Notes: generated by a model from the letters alone, not told the origin. Positions 29,795-41,800 are shown, counted from the first letter of the stretch. The stretch is DNA of 64,000 nucleotides from Mytilus trossulus (GCF_036588685.1 NW_026963296.1:3224001-3288000), one strand, 5' to 3'. Numbers and translations are program-made.

Positions 29795-30905
29795 TAATTA
29801 TCCAATACAAGAATATATATGGTTAAGGGTAGGGGATCACAACCGTTTACAAGTTTTCAAAAAGAAGGGGGGTGGGGTCACCCCTGTGGACTTCTTCTAT
29901 ATTTCATTTGATTTATTTTATTGTCCCATACAAAAATATATATGGTTTATGGGTGGGGATCTCAACAGTTTACGAGTTCTCCAACAACAAGGGGGTGTGA
30001 GTGACACCTGGGGACTTGCCTTCTATTTCATATGATTTGTTTTATTGTCCAGTACAAGAATATATATGGTTACGGGTAGGGGATCTTGACCATTTCCAAG
30101 TTCTCAAACAAGTGGGGTGGGGCTGACCCAAAGAGACTCCCACTTTATTTCATTTGATTTGTTTTGTTGCCCCATACAAAAATATATATGGTTTATAGGT
30201 TGGGATCTCAACAGTTAACGAGTTCTCAAACAACAAGGGGGTGTGAGTGACACCTGGGGACTCGCCTTCTATTTCATATGATTTGTTTTATTGTCCAGTA
30301 CAAGAATATTTATGGTTAAGGGTAGGGGATCTTGACCATTTCCAAGTTCTCAAACAAGTGGGGTGGGGCTGACCCAAAGGGACTCCCACTTTATTGCATT
30401 TGATTTGTTTTGTTGCCCCATACAAAAATATACATGGTTTAGGGGTGGGGATCTCGACCGTTTACGAGTTCTCAAACATGAGGGGTAAAGTTGACCTGAC
30501 TCCCACTTTATTTCATTTGATTTGTTTTGTTGCCACATACAAAAATATATATGGTTTAGGGGTAGGGATCTTGAATGTTTACAAGTTTTCAAAAAGAAAG
30601 GGTTGGGGTGACTGACCCCTCTGGAGTTCCTCTATATTTCATTTGATTTATTTCATTGTCCCATACAAAAATATATATGGTTTATGGGTGGGGATCTCAA
30701 CTGTTAACAAGTTCTCAAACAAAAAGGGGTTGGGAGTGACCCTAGGGGACTCGCCTTTTATTTCATTTGATTTGTTTTATTTTAACGTATAAGAATATAT
30801 ATGGTTTAGAGGTGGTGATCTTGACTGTTTTTAAGTTCTCAAACATGAGGGGTTGGGTGGGGTGACCCCATGGACTCAACCTAAATTAAATTTGATTTGT
30901 TTTAT
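29795..30905 (+). repeat. ~123-bp x9 tandem repeat
   Basis: TACAARAATATATATGGTTT recurs about every 120-125 bp from 29806 to 30788, each time followed by a GGGGATCTTGACYGTTT-like block, GTTCTCAAACAA and a G-rich GGGGTG run, then TTTCATTTGATTTGTTTTAT. Short open frames in it are by-products of the repeat. Confidence 0.85.
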
Positions 30906-31429
30906 GGTCGTGCGATCATTACTAAAAACCATGTGTGTCTGTCACTTACTGTTTTCAAGTTATAGTCATTTGAAAATTTAAAAAAAAAATCACATAGGGT
31001 TCTATAGTAAATTCATCCCTTCTGTTGGCCCCTCAAAATACACCTAAATAGACCACAAGAAGAAAAATAATTTAAGAACTGAGCCAAACATTTGTTTAGG
31101 AGTCTTAATAGCAAAAAGTATAATTACAAATTTTGTTAAAGTCTGATTTTCTAATTTTCTAATGCCAAATATGGAAAAGGTCCAGTTTGTTGTGGGCTGA
31201 CATGAGATGATATACCATGATACATTCGATACTCTCTGACTTCTACGTATTCATTTAACATTTGTAAAAATCGTAGTCAGCGTCGTAAAATGTCCATTCA
31301 TTCATATTAATTTTCTCTTCAACCAGAGAAAGGTAGGAAACCTTAACAAGAGTGCACACGCTGATATGTCTCGCCTTCTTTACTAACCATTGATATTATA
31401 TTGATAGTCCTAAATATAAAGCTTTATTA

Positions 31430-31850
31430 CAACTGTCACCTAAACTTAACATTAACCAAGAAAACTAAACATTGACCAATGAACCATGAAAATGCGGTCA
31501 AGGTCAGATGACACCTGCCAGTTGGACATGTACACATTACAGTGCTTCCATACACTGAATATACTAGACCTATTGCTTATAGTATCTGAGATATGGACTT
31601 GACCACCAAAACTTAACCTTGTTCACTGATCCAAGAAATGAGTTTGAGGTCAAGTGAAAACTGCCTGACGGGCATGAGGACCTTGCAAGGTACACACATA
31701 CCAAATATAGTTATCCTATTACTTATAATAAGAGAGAATTTAACATTACAAAAAAATCTTTTTTTTTAGTAGTCACTGAACCATGAAAATGAGGTCAAAG
31801 ACATTGGACATGTGACAGAAACTTTGTAACATGAGACATCCATATACAAA
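31430..31850 (+). repeat. Dispersed repeat with ~140-bp sub-units
   Basis: AACCATGAAAATGMGGTCAA recurs at about 31482 and 31779, with intermediate GTTTGAGGTCAAGTGAAAAC at 31641 and ACTATTGCTTATA-like blocks. A relative is at 3483-3660. Confidence 0.65.
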
Positions 31851-32619
31851 AACTAGGAATATAGTACTCACTTTTGGAGGCACATATATACATGTATGGA
31901 TCTGGGGCCGTATGCATAAAACATCTTAACTTAAGTATTCCTTAAACTTAGATTTCACTAAGAATTTCCTTAGTTAAGTCAAATTTTTAAATGGTATGCA
32001 TAAACTTACTTAAGTTTTCACAATACTTAAATCGGAACCTTTCTCTAATTACCGTATGATATATATTAGCTCATCACATGTACTCACCCGTGTAAAAGTT
32101 TGTTGTGATTATTTAAATTTATTGATCAATGCATGCTTTTATTTTAAAGAGCTGGGGTTTATTTGATAAAGGTATGTAAAACAATGAAATAAAACGTAAC
32201 ATAGTTATAAGTGTAATGATGAACAATTGGCGCTAATAAGACAACGCTTTTTATGTTTGATGTTTTGACAGATGAGCTTGAAAAAAAATATTTCGGTAAT
32301 CCAAAACTTTCCTCTACTTAGGTCGCATTTCTATCTAACCAAAACATTTTCTAAACGCTACATAAGTAGAAACAAATACATCGTTTAACATGTTTAATAA
32401 GTCTTTAATGTCCCTGTTTGAACTTTCAATAAAGCAAGCACATGTTGTTGGTAACATACTTGTTTACAAAGGTAGAAACAATTTATACTTTGTTTTATCA
32501 AGTTGAAGATAGAAACAAATACAGCGTTTTTACTAACAAACGACAAACTGCAGACGCATTTTTAGCGTTTTTTATAGTTTGTCAAAGTTTATGGAAACTT
32601 TAAAAATTTGCAAACGTAT

Positions 32620-32812
32620 GTTTGAATGAAACGATCAAAACATGTGCGCGCTTAGCGGTTTGCATCATTTGAATGAAACAATCAAAACATGTGCGCGCTT
32701 AGCGGTTTGCATCATTTGAATGAAACGATCAAAACATGTGCGCGCTTAGCGGTTTGCATCATTTGAATGAAACGATCAAAACATGTGCGCGCTTAGCGGT
32801 TTGCATCATTTG
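32620..32812 (+). repeat. 47-bp x4 tandem repeat with CG-rich core
   Basis: GAATGAAACGATCAAAACAT then GTGCGCGCTTAGCGGTTTGC recurs with GAATG at 32624, 32671, 32718 and 32765, exactly 47 bp apart and almost without mismatches. The GCGCGC core stands out from the AT-rich surroundings. Confidence 0.9.
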
Positions 32813-33612
32813 TGTTAGAAAGGATTTAATTATCTTTACAACAAAAATTTTTAAACTCTAACAAAACATGATCACGGTTTCAGTGGCGTAGCACAAGACT
32901 GAGTGTAGCATTGCAAGCATGACTGTGATAACAAATAATTTTACAAAACACTTTTTTCAATAAAATGTTCACTTATCTTTCAGCTTATTATGTGCTGCCA
33001 TCTCCCTTTCCATCTTCCTTGCTTACATTTGCTTATGGTAAAAAAAATCTATTTTGATGTGAAATTAACATTGTGATTGCTTCCCTTCCACAACAAAAAA
33101 GGGGGAGGGTAGATTTTTTTTCCAGAAATCCATATACAAACTAGGATAATTTTCAAAAGTCCTACAATCTTTACTAAAACAAATTATTACATGAAATATA
33201 TTCTCCCTGTAAGTGATTTTTTTTTAAGGGTATGCCCTACGTCTTTAGAATAAAACTGAATTGAAAATTCAAATGACGCACCGACCACCTCATCCCCCCC
33301 ACCCCCATATAAAAGAACCCCCACACACATATATATAAAATGTGGTTTTGCATGCTCTCTCTTCATTCCTTAATTCAGTTTTAACTAACGGTTACAATTG
33401 ATACCGTGCGGTGTATTTTAACTATCTTAAAAAAAAATGTGCAGAGTATATATAACTACCCACTGTTATCTCTTGATTATACGTGATTTGAAGAAAATAA
33501 CGATAATCTTTAATACTTACTTATTATTTAGCAATAGATAAATGAATAATTAGTATTTAATTAGCTCTTCATCATTTATATAAGCTTTGGATTTCAAATA
33601 TTTTGGCCACGA

Positions 33613-33656
33613 GCATCACTGAAGAGATATGTTTTGTCGAAATGCGCATCTGGTGC
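33613..33656 (+). ncRNA. Hammerhead ribozyme motif, second family, complete core
   Basis: Stem I GCATCA/TGGTGC (33613-33618 with 33651-33656, one G-U), core CTGAAGA 33619-33625 (fits CTGANGA), stem II GATA/TGTC (33626-33629 with 33635-33638), GAAA 33639-33642, stem III ATG/CAT (33642-33644 with 33647-33649), cleavage triplet ATC ending at 33650. Relative to the other family, stem I changes GCGTCA/TGGCGT to GCATCA/TGGTGC and stem III changes ACG/CGT to ATG/CAT, both compensatory. It lies inside the 2.1-kb inverted-repeat element. Confidence 0.72.
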
Positions 33657-34294
33657 AGAAAAATTGGTACCATTAATGTTATTATTACTGATATATATAT
33701 TAATCAATCAAATTGTAGGTTACACATTAATGTTCTACAAAAAACGCAAACTTTCAACTGATTTATAACTATTTTTGAAAATTTAAGGTAGCTCTATAGG
33801 TACCTTAGACTTAAGTGTTATCTTATGCGTTTCCTTAGTATAAGGAGTTTTATGCATACCACTTAAGTTTTGTGGGCGTGACTTAAAACAACTAAGATAT
33901 TACTTAGGAAATACTTAGTTTAAGATTTTTTATGCACACCACTCAGATAAAAAAGGGCGGAGTTTCCTTAACTTCAGTGTTTACTAAGGAAAATCTTAAC
34001 TTAAGTAGCTTTATGCATATGGGCCCTGACGCATGTCTGGAGAATACAGATAAAAGCATAACGTAGAAACTGCTGTCATGTGTGTGTATTGATTTTACTT
34101 TCCGCATAGCGCAGAATCCACGTAGTAGTATTTGTGATTGCCATTTTCAAAACGAACTTGAATTATTTGATTAATCGATGCAAATTCAGTACATTTTAAT
34201 TCAAGCTGTATGCTATCAAAATAGAACAGCTCAAAATTTCAAAAGCATCTTTCTATTATTAGTTTTTCTAACACCAGTACTACATTATCTATTT

Positions 34295-34647
34295 GAGAGC
34301 CGTGGTGTAGTGGTTAGTGCATCGGACTACTAGCACAAAGGTTCCTGGTTCGATTCCCGTCTGGGATGAAAATTTCAGGAACCCAATTTTCGGCTCTCCC
34401 TTGACACCATTTGCGAGTATGGTCTTGAGGAAACGATGATAGTCCGTCGGAAGTGGACGATAAATGGCTGACCCGTGTTAAGAGAGAGCCATATCTCTTG
34501 CACGTTAAAGACACCCTTGTAGATTTCGAAAAAGAGTAGGCTAATGCCGCTACAAGGCAGCACTCGCACCCGCAAAGTGGAAAGGGATTAATATAAGTTG
34601 CAAAACTTGTTTCCCAATCCACTATAAATAAATATGTTTAAACTAAA
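34295..34647 (+). mobile_element. tRNA-derived SINE, near full length
   Basis: The head has an A box TGGTGTAGTGG at 34303-34313 and a perfect B box GGTTCGATTCC at 34347-34357, about the spacing of a tRNA, followed by a ~280-bp body and a tail ending AATAAATATGTTTAAACTAA. A 5'-truncated copy of the same body lies on the minus strand at 4891-5112. A tRNA head with internal Pol III promoter and repeated body is diagnostic of a SINE. Confidence 0.85.
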
Positions 34648-35940
34648 CATTATCTAGAAGTAGGACTCACTTCCCAAAGTAAGATAGTCTGTCTCACTTC
34701 CGGTTAGAGGCCAATGCCTTAAGAAATTTATTGCTATAGCAAGCTATAGCAAACTTTCCAAAAATGAAGTAAATGTAGTAAGATATGATGGGTGTTTTAT
34801 AAATTGAATTTTAAATAAAAATGGACCTTTCTATGAATAATGGAGGACCTTTAAGTATCTTTGGTCAAAGGTCCTGGACCTTCCATTGCTTAAAGTAAAT
34901 TTGAACCCCAGATTAATATACAACTTGAACATTTTCATTCATAAACAATTCAATGATACAATATCGCATACATATTATAGAGAATAATACATGGCAAAAT
35001 CTGTATCATATGTCGTATCATCCCGAGACACCAATATCAGCCCAAGGGCCTTTAAGCCTGAGGGATGCTATTGGTCGAGGGCATGTGATACAGATTTTGC
35101 CATGTTTTATACGCTTTATCATATATTTCAACAGGAGTAATATATTATATGAACTGTTTTTTTATCCATAGCACTGGGTTACCTTCAGTTCTACTTTTGT
35201 CTTTGGCCTTAAAAGGACTGCTCAATTACTTATCCAAAGCACCTGGGTTACCTTACAATTTGCGTGCTGTTGTTTTAAAAATATTTTGTTTATTATTGTA
35301 TTTTTTTGTGTGTTTTGTAATTTTTATAGTTGCATATATAGTGTGCCAAAAATATGAAAAGTAGGGGTGTGATAAAGGCTATGCGATAAAGGGTGTGCAT
35401 TAAAGTTGCGCGATATTGATTTTTTTATCAAATATTCAAAACTACTGTATTTACTACTAAACTGTACGGTATGGGTTTTTGCTCATTGTTGAATGCTGTA
35501 CGGTGACCTCAAATTATAACACTTTAGTAAATTATCAAAAATGTAGCAAGGTGCATTTTGAGGTACTGTAAATAACCACTACAATTTGGGTGCGTTTATC
35601 CTTCCACTGTCAAAACCACAAGGAGGCGATACAACTTGAATTAGATGGAAGTAAAGGAAGTCATACTGCACAGATGAAAATCTAGTATTACAACAACCAG
35701 AAAGACCATATAAAATATACTAGTACCAACGCTCAGGAGTCATTTTCCTTTTGTTAACGATCGGCCTTTATCATGAAAAAAAGTAAACAAATAAGTAATT
35801 TTAAATGAATGAAAGAAATGCTACCTTTCTTAGTGTAACAGACAAAATTTAAAAGATAATAAATAGTTTTATTAATTCTGAAATCTTTGTAGCTATTCTT
35901 TTGCAGGCAGTAACACAAGGTATGTCACTGATACTGGTTT
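34648..35940. other. Non-coding stretch with repeat fragments
   Basis: No exon seen. A weak inverted pair (CGCATAC...TGGCAAAATCTGTATCAT and ATGATACAG-like ATGTGATACAGATTTTGCCA) lies at 34964-35110, and GTATGGGTTTTTGCTCATTG at 35470 belongs to the family at 23376. Confidence 0.5.
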
Positions 35941-35963
35941 CAAGTGTAGCCAGTGCCATTGGT

Positions 35964-36004
35964 GTGTGGGGGGGGGGGGCATGGGGTCCCCCCCTCCCCC
36001 CTTT
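35964..36004 (+). other. Extreme G-run / C-run hairpin
   Basis: A G13-class run (TGGGGGGGGGGGG) is followed within 12 bases by GGGGTCCCCCCCTCCCCCC. The two runs can pair, and the G run may form a quadruplex. Such runs are also error-prone in assembly. Confidence 0.6.
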
Positions 36005-36307
36005 TTTTGTGGGAAAAACTTGGTTATTTAGGGAATCACTGGAGCATGAGTGGTAGCCGGCCCCCTCTTAGGCAGTCAGTGGATCCGCCACTGCTTGTAA
36101 ACTATGACTATTTAGTATTACATGTGTATATTTTACTGTTGTTTGGAACTAGGACCACTACTGCACCAGCTGGGAGCATTTCAACTTGCACGTCTTATTT
36201 TAACATACTTCTTTGTGTATTCACAAAATATTGGATATATCTTCGAGTATGTTTGACAAAACCGTCTATTCTTACCATTTTCTATCCAATCGTTACCGGA
36301 AACATAC

Positions 36308-36393
36308 CACAGGCACTTGTTTCTATCCATTGGAAGAACCACTATCAACGTATATTTAGTGGTTCTTCCAATGGATAGAAACAAGTGCCTGTG
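36308..36393. repeat. Perfect 37-bp inverted repeat, 12-nt loop
   Basis: 36308-36344 (CACAGGCACTTGTTTCTATC to AACCACTA) is the exact reverse complement of 36357-36393 with loop TCAACGTATATT. No mismatch in 37 positions. Confidence 0.95.
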
Positions 36394-36785
36394 AAACATA
36401 CTTTGACAGGCGGCGGGAAACTATTGTACTATGCATAATATACAACTCGTTACAGGACTTGTTTCCGGAATTTTTTCTGATAGGTTTTTTTTAAAGTAAG
36501 ACAGGTTGCAGTCGTACTGGTTGATCCAGGGGTACGTAGAGGGCGTACGCTACACGATCGTCAAAACAGTTTCTCATTGTTCTCACGATTTATATGATTT
36601 TAAAAATGTAAAAAAAATCCGCTCTAAATATGTAATGTTCCGTCAGTTACTTTGTTCCGGCGGAACTTTTCAACTAGTTATGATCAGTTATTTCGTTCCG
36701 ATGGAAAAAAGTCGAAAAGTTCCGGAAAAAAATAGCTAGTTGAAAAGTCCCGGAACAATGTAGCTAGTTGAATAGTAAACCCGAA

Positions 36786-36803
36786 CCCTAACCCTAACCC
36801 TAA
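36786..36803 (+). repeat. Short telomere-like tract (CCCTAA)3
   Basis: Three perfect CCCTAA units, with GAA before and CAAAG after. This is the C-rich strand of the animal telomere repeat; an interstitial tract, since unique sequence continues on both sides. Confidence 0.85.
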
Positions 36804-36832
36804 CAAAGAGGAACTTTGTGACTAGTTAATGT

Positions 36833-37452
36833 ATCAAACTACAAAGATGTTTTCACTCCCAATCAGACAACTTTAAACTGATGTATTTCATTTCATCCTT
36901 CTTTAAATTTTATAAATGAGGTACCAAAAGAAAGAAGAAAGATTAATCTTTCAAATTGTGACAATTTCATTATGAAATATAATTATTACATAATTAATTG
37001 TTATGTAATCAGTTGCTATATTGTGATTTCCACACTTGAATGAAATTAGCTTCTTTGTTATTCATAGCATCACAAAACATTTTATAGATTCTTGTACAAC
37101 ACAGCTTGACTTCCAAAACTTTGTCTCAGATTTCCAAAAACATCAATAGAACAAATTTTATACCAAATTAAATTTAGTGATCTCTTGTAAATTGATGTTG
37201 CAAACTTCATTGAAGATTCATGAGAGAATGAAATACAATAGGAAAAATCTGAGACACAGTTTTTGAGGTCAAACTGTGTTGTACAAGATTCGATAAAATA
37301 TTTTGGGATACTATGTAATAATTATGTTATCATAATTTGAAAGATATATCCTTCTTCTTTCTTTTGGTACCTCATTTATCAAATTTAAAAAAGGATGAGA
37401 GGAATTACATCAGTTTAAAGGTGTCTGATTGGGGATGAAAAATCTTTGTATT
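36833..37452. mobile_element. Long foldback element, arms of ~240 bp or more
   Basis: The left arm from ACTACAAAGATGTTTTCA through CCCAATCAGACA, TTTAAACTGATGTA and GAGGTACCAAAAGAAAGAAG, to CTTGTACAACACAG near 37090 and CTCAGATTT near 37130, recurs inverted from 37452 back to about 37230. Arms are diverged (roughly nine in ten bases alike by eye in the outer 120 bp). It lies between blocks rich in TTCCG/CGGAA runs (36630-36775 and 37465-37530). Confidence 0.75.
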
Positions 37453-37539
37453 GTGCTACCTTAATAAGTTCCGTTTGACTTTTCGACAAGTTACTTCTTT
37501 CCGCCCGGAACTTTCCAACGTCGGAACAAAAAAGCATGT

Positions 37540-37880
37540 ACAAATACACCTTATAAAAGGAGCCTCCTCATGGGGTTTTTGATTATGTGATACATATTGC
37601 GGCAAAAACTGTTTTCTGTTCTTCTGTGTGGTAGTTCTCCCCATGTTAGATGTTCTATCATGTCACTAACGCTTGAGGTGTTTCTGTTTCGGTTAGTGAC
37701 ATATCTAGCAGCCCTTCTCTGAACTTTTTCTATTTTGTTAATATCCTCAGTAAAGTAAGGGTCCCAGACTGAACAGGCATATTCTAGTGATGGTCTGACT
37801 AAAGATTTATATGCCTGTTCCTTTACTGAGGTGAAACTGATGTTAAGATTCCTTCCCAGAAAACCTTGTACTGTTGGCTT
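37540..37880 (-). pseudogene. C-terminal fragment of a LINE reverse transcriptase
   Basis: An open stretch on the minus strand reads FLGRNLNISFTSVKEQAYKS, LVRPSLEYACSVWDPYF and INKIEKVQRRAARYVTN, the well-known C-terminal block of metazoan non-LTR retrotransposons. It is cut at its 5' side by an unrelated repeat (37877-38345) and ends around 37540. Different sequence from the LINE at 42.2-43.4 kb. Confidence 0.8.
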
Positions 37881-38345
37881 TATTATGCCCCACCTACGAT
37901 AGTAGAGGGGCATTATGTTTTCTGGTCTGTGCCTCCGTTCGTCCGTCCGTTCGTTCGCCCGTTCGTTCGTCCCGCTCCAGGTTAAAGTTTTTGGTCGAGG
38001 TAGTTTTTGATGAAGCTGAAGTCCAATCAATTTGAAACATAGTACACTTGTTGCTTATGATATAATCTTTCTAATTTTAAAGCCAAATTAGACATTTGAC
38101 CCCAATTTCATGGTCCACTGAACATAGAAAATGAAAGTGCGAGTTTCAGGTTAAAGTTTTTGGTCAAGGTAGTTTTTGATGAAGCTGAAGTCCAATCAAC
38201 TTGAAACTGAGTACACTTGTTGCTTATGATATGATCTTTCTAATTTTAATTCCAAATTAGATTTTCTACCCAATTTCACGGTCCATTGAACATGGAAAAT
38301 GATAGTGCGATTGGGGCATCCGTGTACATGGGACACATTCTTGTT
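37877..38345 (-). mobile_element. CAAGAATGTGTCC...GGGGCATAA element, minus copy with internal duplication
   Basis: Plus-strand left end TTATGCCCCACCTACGATAG, right end GGGACACATTCTTGTT. GTTAAAGTTTTTGGTCRAGG with the following ~160 bp occurs twice (37981 and 38151). It joins the LINE fragment at its left edge. Confidence 0.75.
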
Positions 38346-38369
38346 ACAAAAAAATCAATCAATCAAAAA

Positions 38370-38610
38370 AAAAATGTCCTGTATATAAGTTCAATGACAC
38401 TCTGGAAGGTGCCTGCTACTAAAAATAGTACTCTAGATAGATGCTGATTTTCTCTTAACTAAGCATTTTATGTCATGTCAATGTTGTTTACTTTTTTAAA
38501 TATTTTTTTTAATGAACAATGTTTAACTATTATACCTCAGAAAAAGACGAATGATTTGTGCCGAAAGTTTTAATTGTTGTTTTAGTGTAGGTGTTGTCAT
38601 CCAGAGGAAA
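38370..38610 (+). repeat. Dispersed repeat shared with 41365-41580
   Basis: AAATGTCCTGT, CTCTGGAAGGTGCCTGCTAC and GCCGAAAGTTTTA occur in the same order as AAATGTCCTGTCGG, CTCCGGAAGTCGCCTTCTAC and GTCGAAAGTTTTA in the second copy. Confidence 0.65.
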
Positions 38611-38614
38611 TAAA

Positions 38615-38840
38615 TCAATAAAAGAGAGGCGAAAGATACCAGAGGGACATTCAAACTCATAAGCCAAAAACAAACTGACAACGCCATGGCTAAAAATGAA
38701 AAGACCAACAGACAAATAATAGTACATAAAAACAACATAGAAAACTTAACACTGAGCAACCCCATAAAAACTGAGGTTTATATCAGGTGCTCCGGAAGGG
38801 TAAACAGATCCTGCTCCACATTTGGCACCCGTCGTGTAGC
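38615..38840 (+). repeat. Dispersed repeat, uninterrupted copy
   Basis: AGAGGGACATTCAAACTCAT, CGCCATGGCTAAAAATGAAA and CAGGTGCTCCGGAAGGGTAA in order. Same family as 26838-27260 and, reversed, 45230-45460. Confidence 0.78.
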
Positions 38841-38879
38841 CATGGTAGCAATACACAGTTAGGAGTTTAGTTTCGCATT

Positions 38880-41800
38880 ATGGCCCCTGTGGATTTTTCA
38901 AATAGGAAAGTTATTGTGTAATAAAATTATTTTTTAGACAGATTAGTGCTAATTTAGCCTTCAAAGATGGTTTATAAGAGCATCAAGATTATTTTTTACA
39001 TGTTTTATGGGCTGTTTTCTGTTTGACCATCCGTATTTTCATAGCTAGACCGGCCATCGGTCCAGAAATTAATGTACTGTTTACAAACACTCTATTTATA
39101 CACGAAGTTTTTGGCGCAATTTTACAAAACAATGAGATGAAAGACATATGATTTTCATTGGATTTGCTGAAAGATATATGTACACAGTTTCAGAAAAGGT
39201 ATTTCTTCAAACGATTGAAATTCTACTTTTAGCCAAATTTTGTGGAAACTTTTGACATCTTTCCCCCCTTTTTGCAATATTTTATAACAAATAAATGCAG
39301 ATTGTTGCCATGGATACACCAAAATGAAATTATATTTTACCATTTTATATACTAGATATAAAATCTATGGAAGATTCTGATTACATACATATGCCCATAT
39401 ATGACAAAAACAGTAAGCTAGATATTGCAAGATATCAATGAAAAAGGGTTGGTAAAATTTATAAGGGCAAATTTTGGTATGTTTTCCTAACTGTTTATTG
39501 CTACCTCATGTTAGTACAAATCCGGTAATAAGTCTAATTCGGTAGGTTTCATTTGGGACTTTTTTGTCTAGGTCACTTTACTGGATCATTCAAATTGCGT
39601 GTGCAATGAATAAAGAAGTATGTATTCTTATTTAGTTGGACCTTTAAATAGATTAACCTTTCAGTGTTAGCAACCCATTGAAATAGCACCGATAGTTATT
39701 TCAAATCATTCATTGCGCGATACACAAAGACGATTGAAATACCAGTAAGACTTTTCTATTTGATATACTATGATTTAAATAACTTAGTAAAATAATAACT
39801 TGAATAGTTGTCTTCTCATATTCCAGAATGAGGTGCTCAAAGGGTATACATACTTGTAACATATGGTATTTAGCACCATGCAGTAGCAGATGGAGGCTTT
39901 CATAGAGGGAGGAGGAAATAGAGGTGTAAATTATTTGAAGCAGGCGCTCAATATTAAAAAAAACACTTAAAACTTAAAACACATGTTTCAAAATAAGATA
40001 TATCCCTGATACGCCCATGTTCACAAAAATCTACAATTGTATTTTACTCATAAAGGTCATTTAATGTTAAACACAATTATAGAAAATAACTTTACCTAAA
40101 GTTCTGTCTGAATAATGAAAAAGAAGTAACCAAACTGCCGAACTCAAAGAAAATTTTAAATCGGAGAGTCCCTTATCAAAAGGCAAAATCAAAAGCTAAA
40201 AACATCAAACAAATGGAAATCAACTTCATATCATATTGATATTTCAAATAAATATTCAACAGAGCTTACTAAAATTACCTTTAAAAGTAGTCCTGTTGGT
40301 TAAAGAGAATTTCCATTTTCGATTCCTTTATAAACATTGCCGATTGTCGACACTTCATTTCTACATACGGGTATCTAGTACGGTAATACAAGACCCATCA
40401 ATGCAATATAACATATATATGTTTATTGAACCGATACCAAAGATCAACTTTTAAAAGGCTTTTGTACATAATGCAAACTAGTTTGTGATTTTTCATATGT
40501 TAGCATTTACTTATAATGCGAATCTTTATGAAATAATGCAAACGTTTGAGTCATGTTTTTCATATTTAAATTGCAAAGGTAGCTGTTGTTAGAATGAAGT
40601 AAGCTGCATGCAGTACCCTTTATCTGTTTATTCACTTATTGCAAGGTAAAATGTTGGAGTCTTAAGTAAATATTGATGGCATGGTGATGAGCGGAACAAA
40701 GAAATTTAAAAAACTAATTTAAAACCTTATTGTTAATGAGGATCTGTATAGGGTCCTTTATTTGTTTTCTATTTATGCTCTATGTTTTATAGCAACCAAT
40801 TATTCTCTCTTCTTTTTGTTTGCCCTACTTTACTTTATTCTTTTCTTTTTTGTTGCCATGTCTTCTGCACATTTTAGTCATATTCTTTATTATATATAAC
40901 AAGCGGTCGTATAAGTCTTGTGCAGGATTGGTTAGATACAAAACAAGCGTTTATATTAGCCTTTTATTATATAGGTTAGATTCAAAGAAAACGCTCGTCT
41001 GCTTAGTTGCTACACCACTGATTACTCATGTATCTCATGACCACGAATAAAATTAAAACTTTTCATTCTGAATAAAATACAAGAAATATAAATGTGCAGG
41101 TGTTCGTCAATGAATCACATTTTGTTTGATTCTTATGTGGACTTTTACTTATATGAGTCTAAATGTACTTGGAGACAGGACAAGTTTTTTTTGTCCTGCT
41201 CCTTTTTTTCAAAAATCCATTTTCTTTTCATTTCAATTATTTTCATATATTTTTTCTCTTTGTAATATTTCAACAAATTTACTAAAACAACATTAAATGG
41301 AGAATTTACCATGAATTATAGTAAAATAACGGATTTGTGGGGAAACGAGACGGAGGATAAGATAAATGTCCTGTCGGTGAGTTCAAAGCACTCCGGAAGT
41401 CGCCTTCTACTAAAAGATCACTCTAAGTGGTGATTTTCTATAAACGAAATCTTTTCTATAAGTATACTATGCCATTTTAATGTTGAGTACCTTTTTTTAA
41501 ATTTTGATAACTAAACTATTCTTCTAAAAAAAATAGTGTGTGTCGAAAGTTTTATGTTTTTAGTGCAGGGTTTGGCATGCGGAAACTGGATCATTCAAAT
41601 GTCGTATAATCAATGATACCTGTGCATATTAAAAGAATAAGGAAGTTATGTCTACTTCGTTGTTAGATGGACATTCAAATATATTTATCTGCGTTTTAAA
41701 CCCCAGTTCTATGTTATTCTTCGTTGTTAGATGGACATTCAAATATATTTATCTTCGTTTTAAACCCCAGTTCTATTGTTATACTTCGACTGAGTTCCTA

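Larger units (their letters stand above)
31904..34026. mobile_element. 2.1-kb terminal inverted-repeat element
   Basis: Left end GGGGCCGTATGCATAAAAC then CTTAACTTAAG; right end CTTAACTTAAGTAGC then TTTATGCATATGGGCCC, an inverted pair. Sub-terminal blocks GGTATGCATAAACTTACTTA and GGAGTTTTATGCATACCACT are also inverted. No transposase is visible in between. It contains the 47-bp CG-containing array and the hammerhead at 33613. Confidence 0.68.

Noticed and set aside
29790-30615. Small open frames in the 123-bp array
   Set aside because: By-products of the repeat on both strands; no conserved protein signal.
34314-34622. 102-codon minus-strand frame over the SINE
   Set aside because: It is the antisense of a tRNA-derived SINE and is also found in the truncated copy at 4.9-5.1 kb.
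35953-36378. 141-codon plus-strand open frame
   Set aside because: It starts inside G and C homopolymer runs and ends in the perfect hairpin; no family motif and no splice context.
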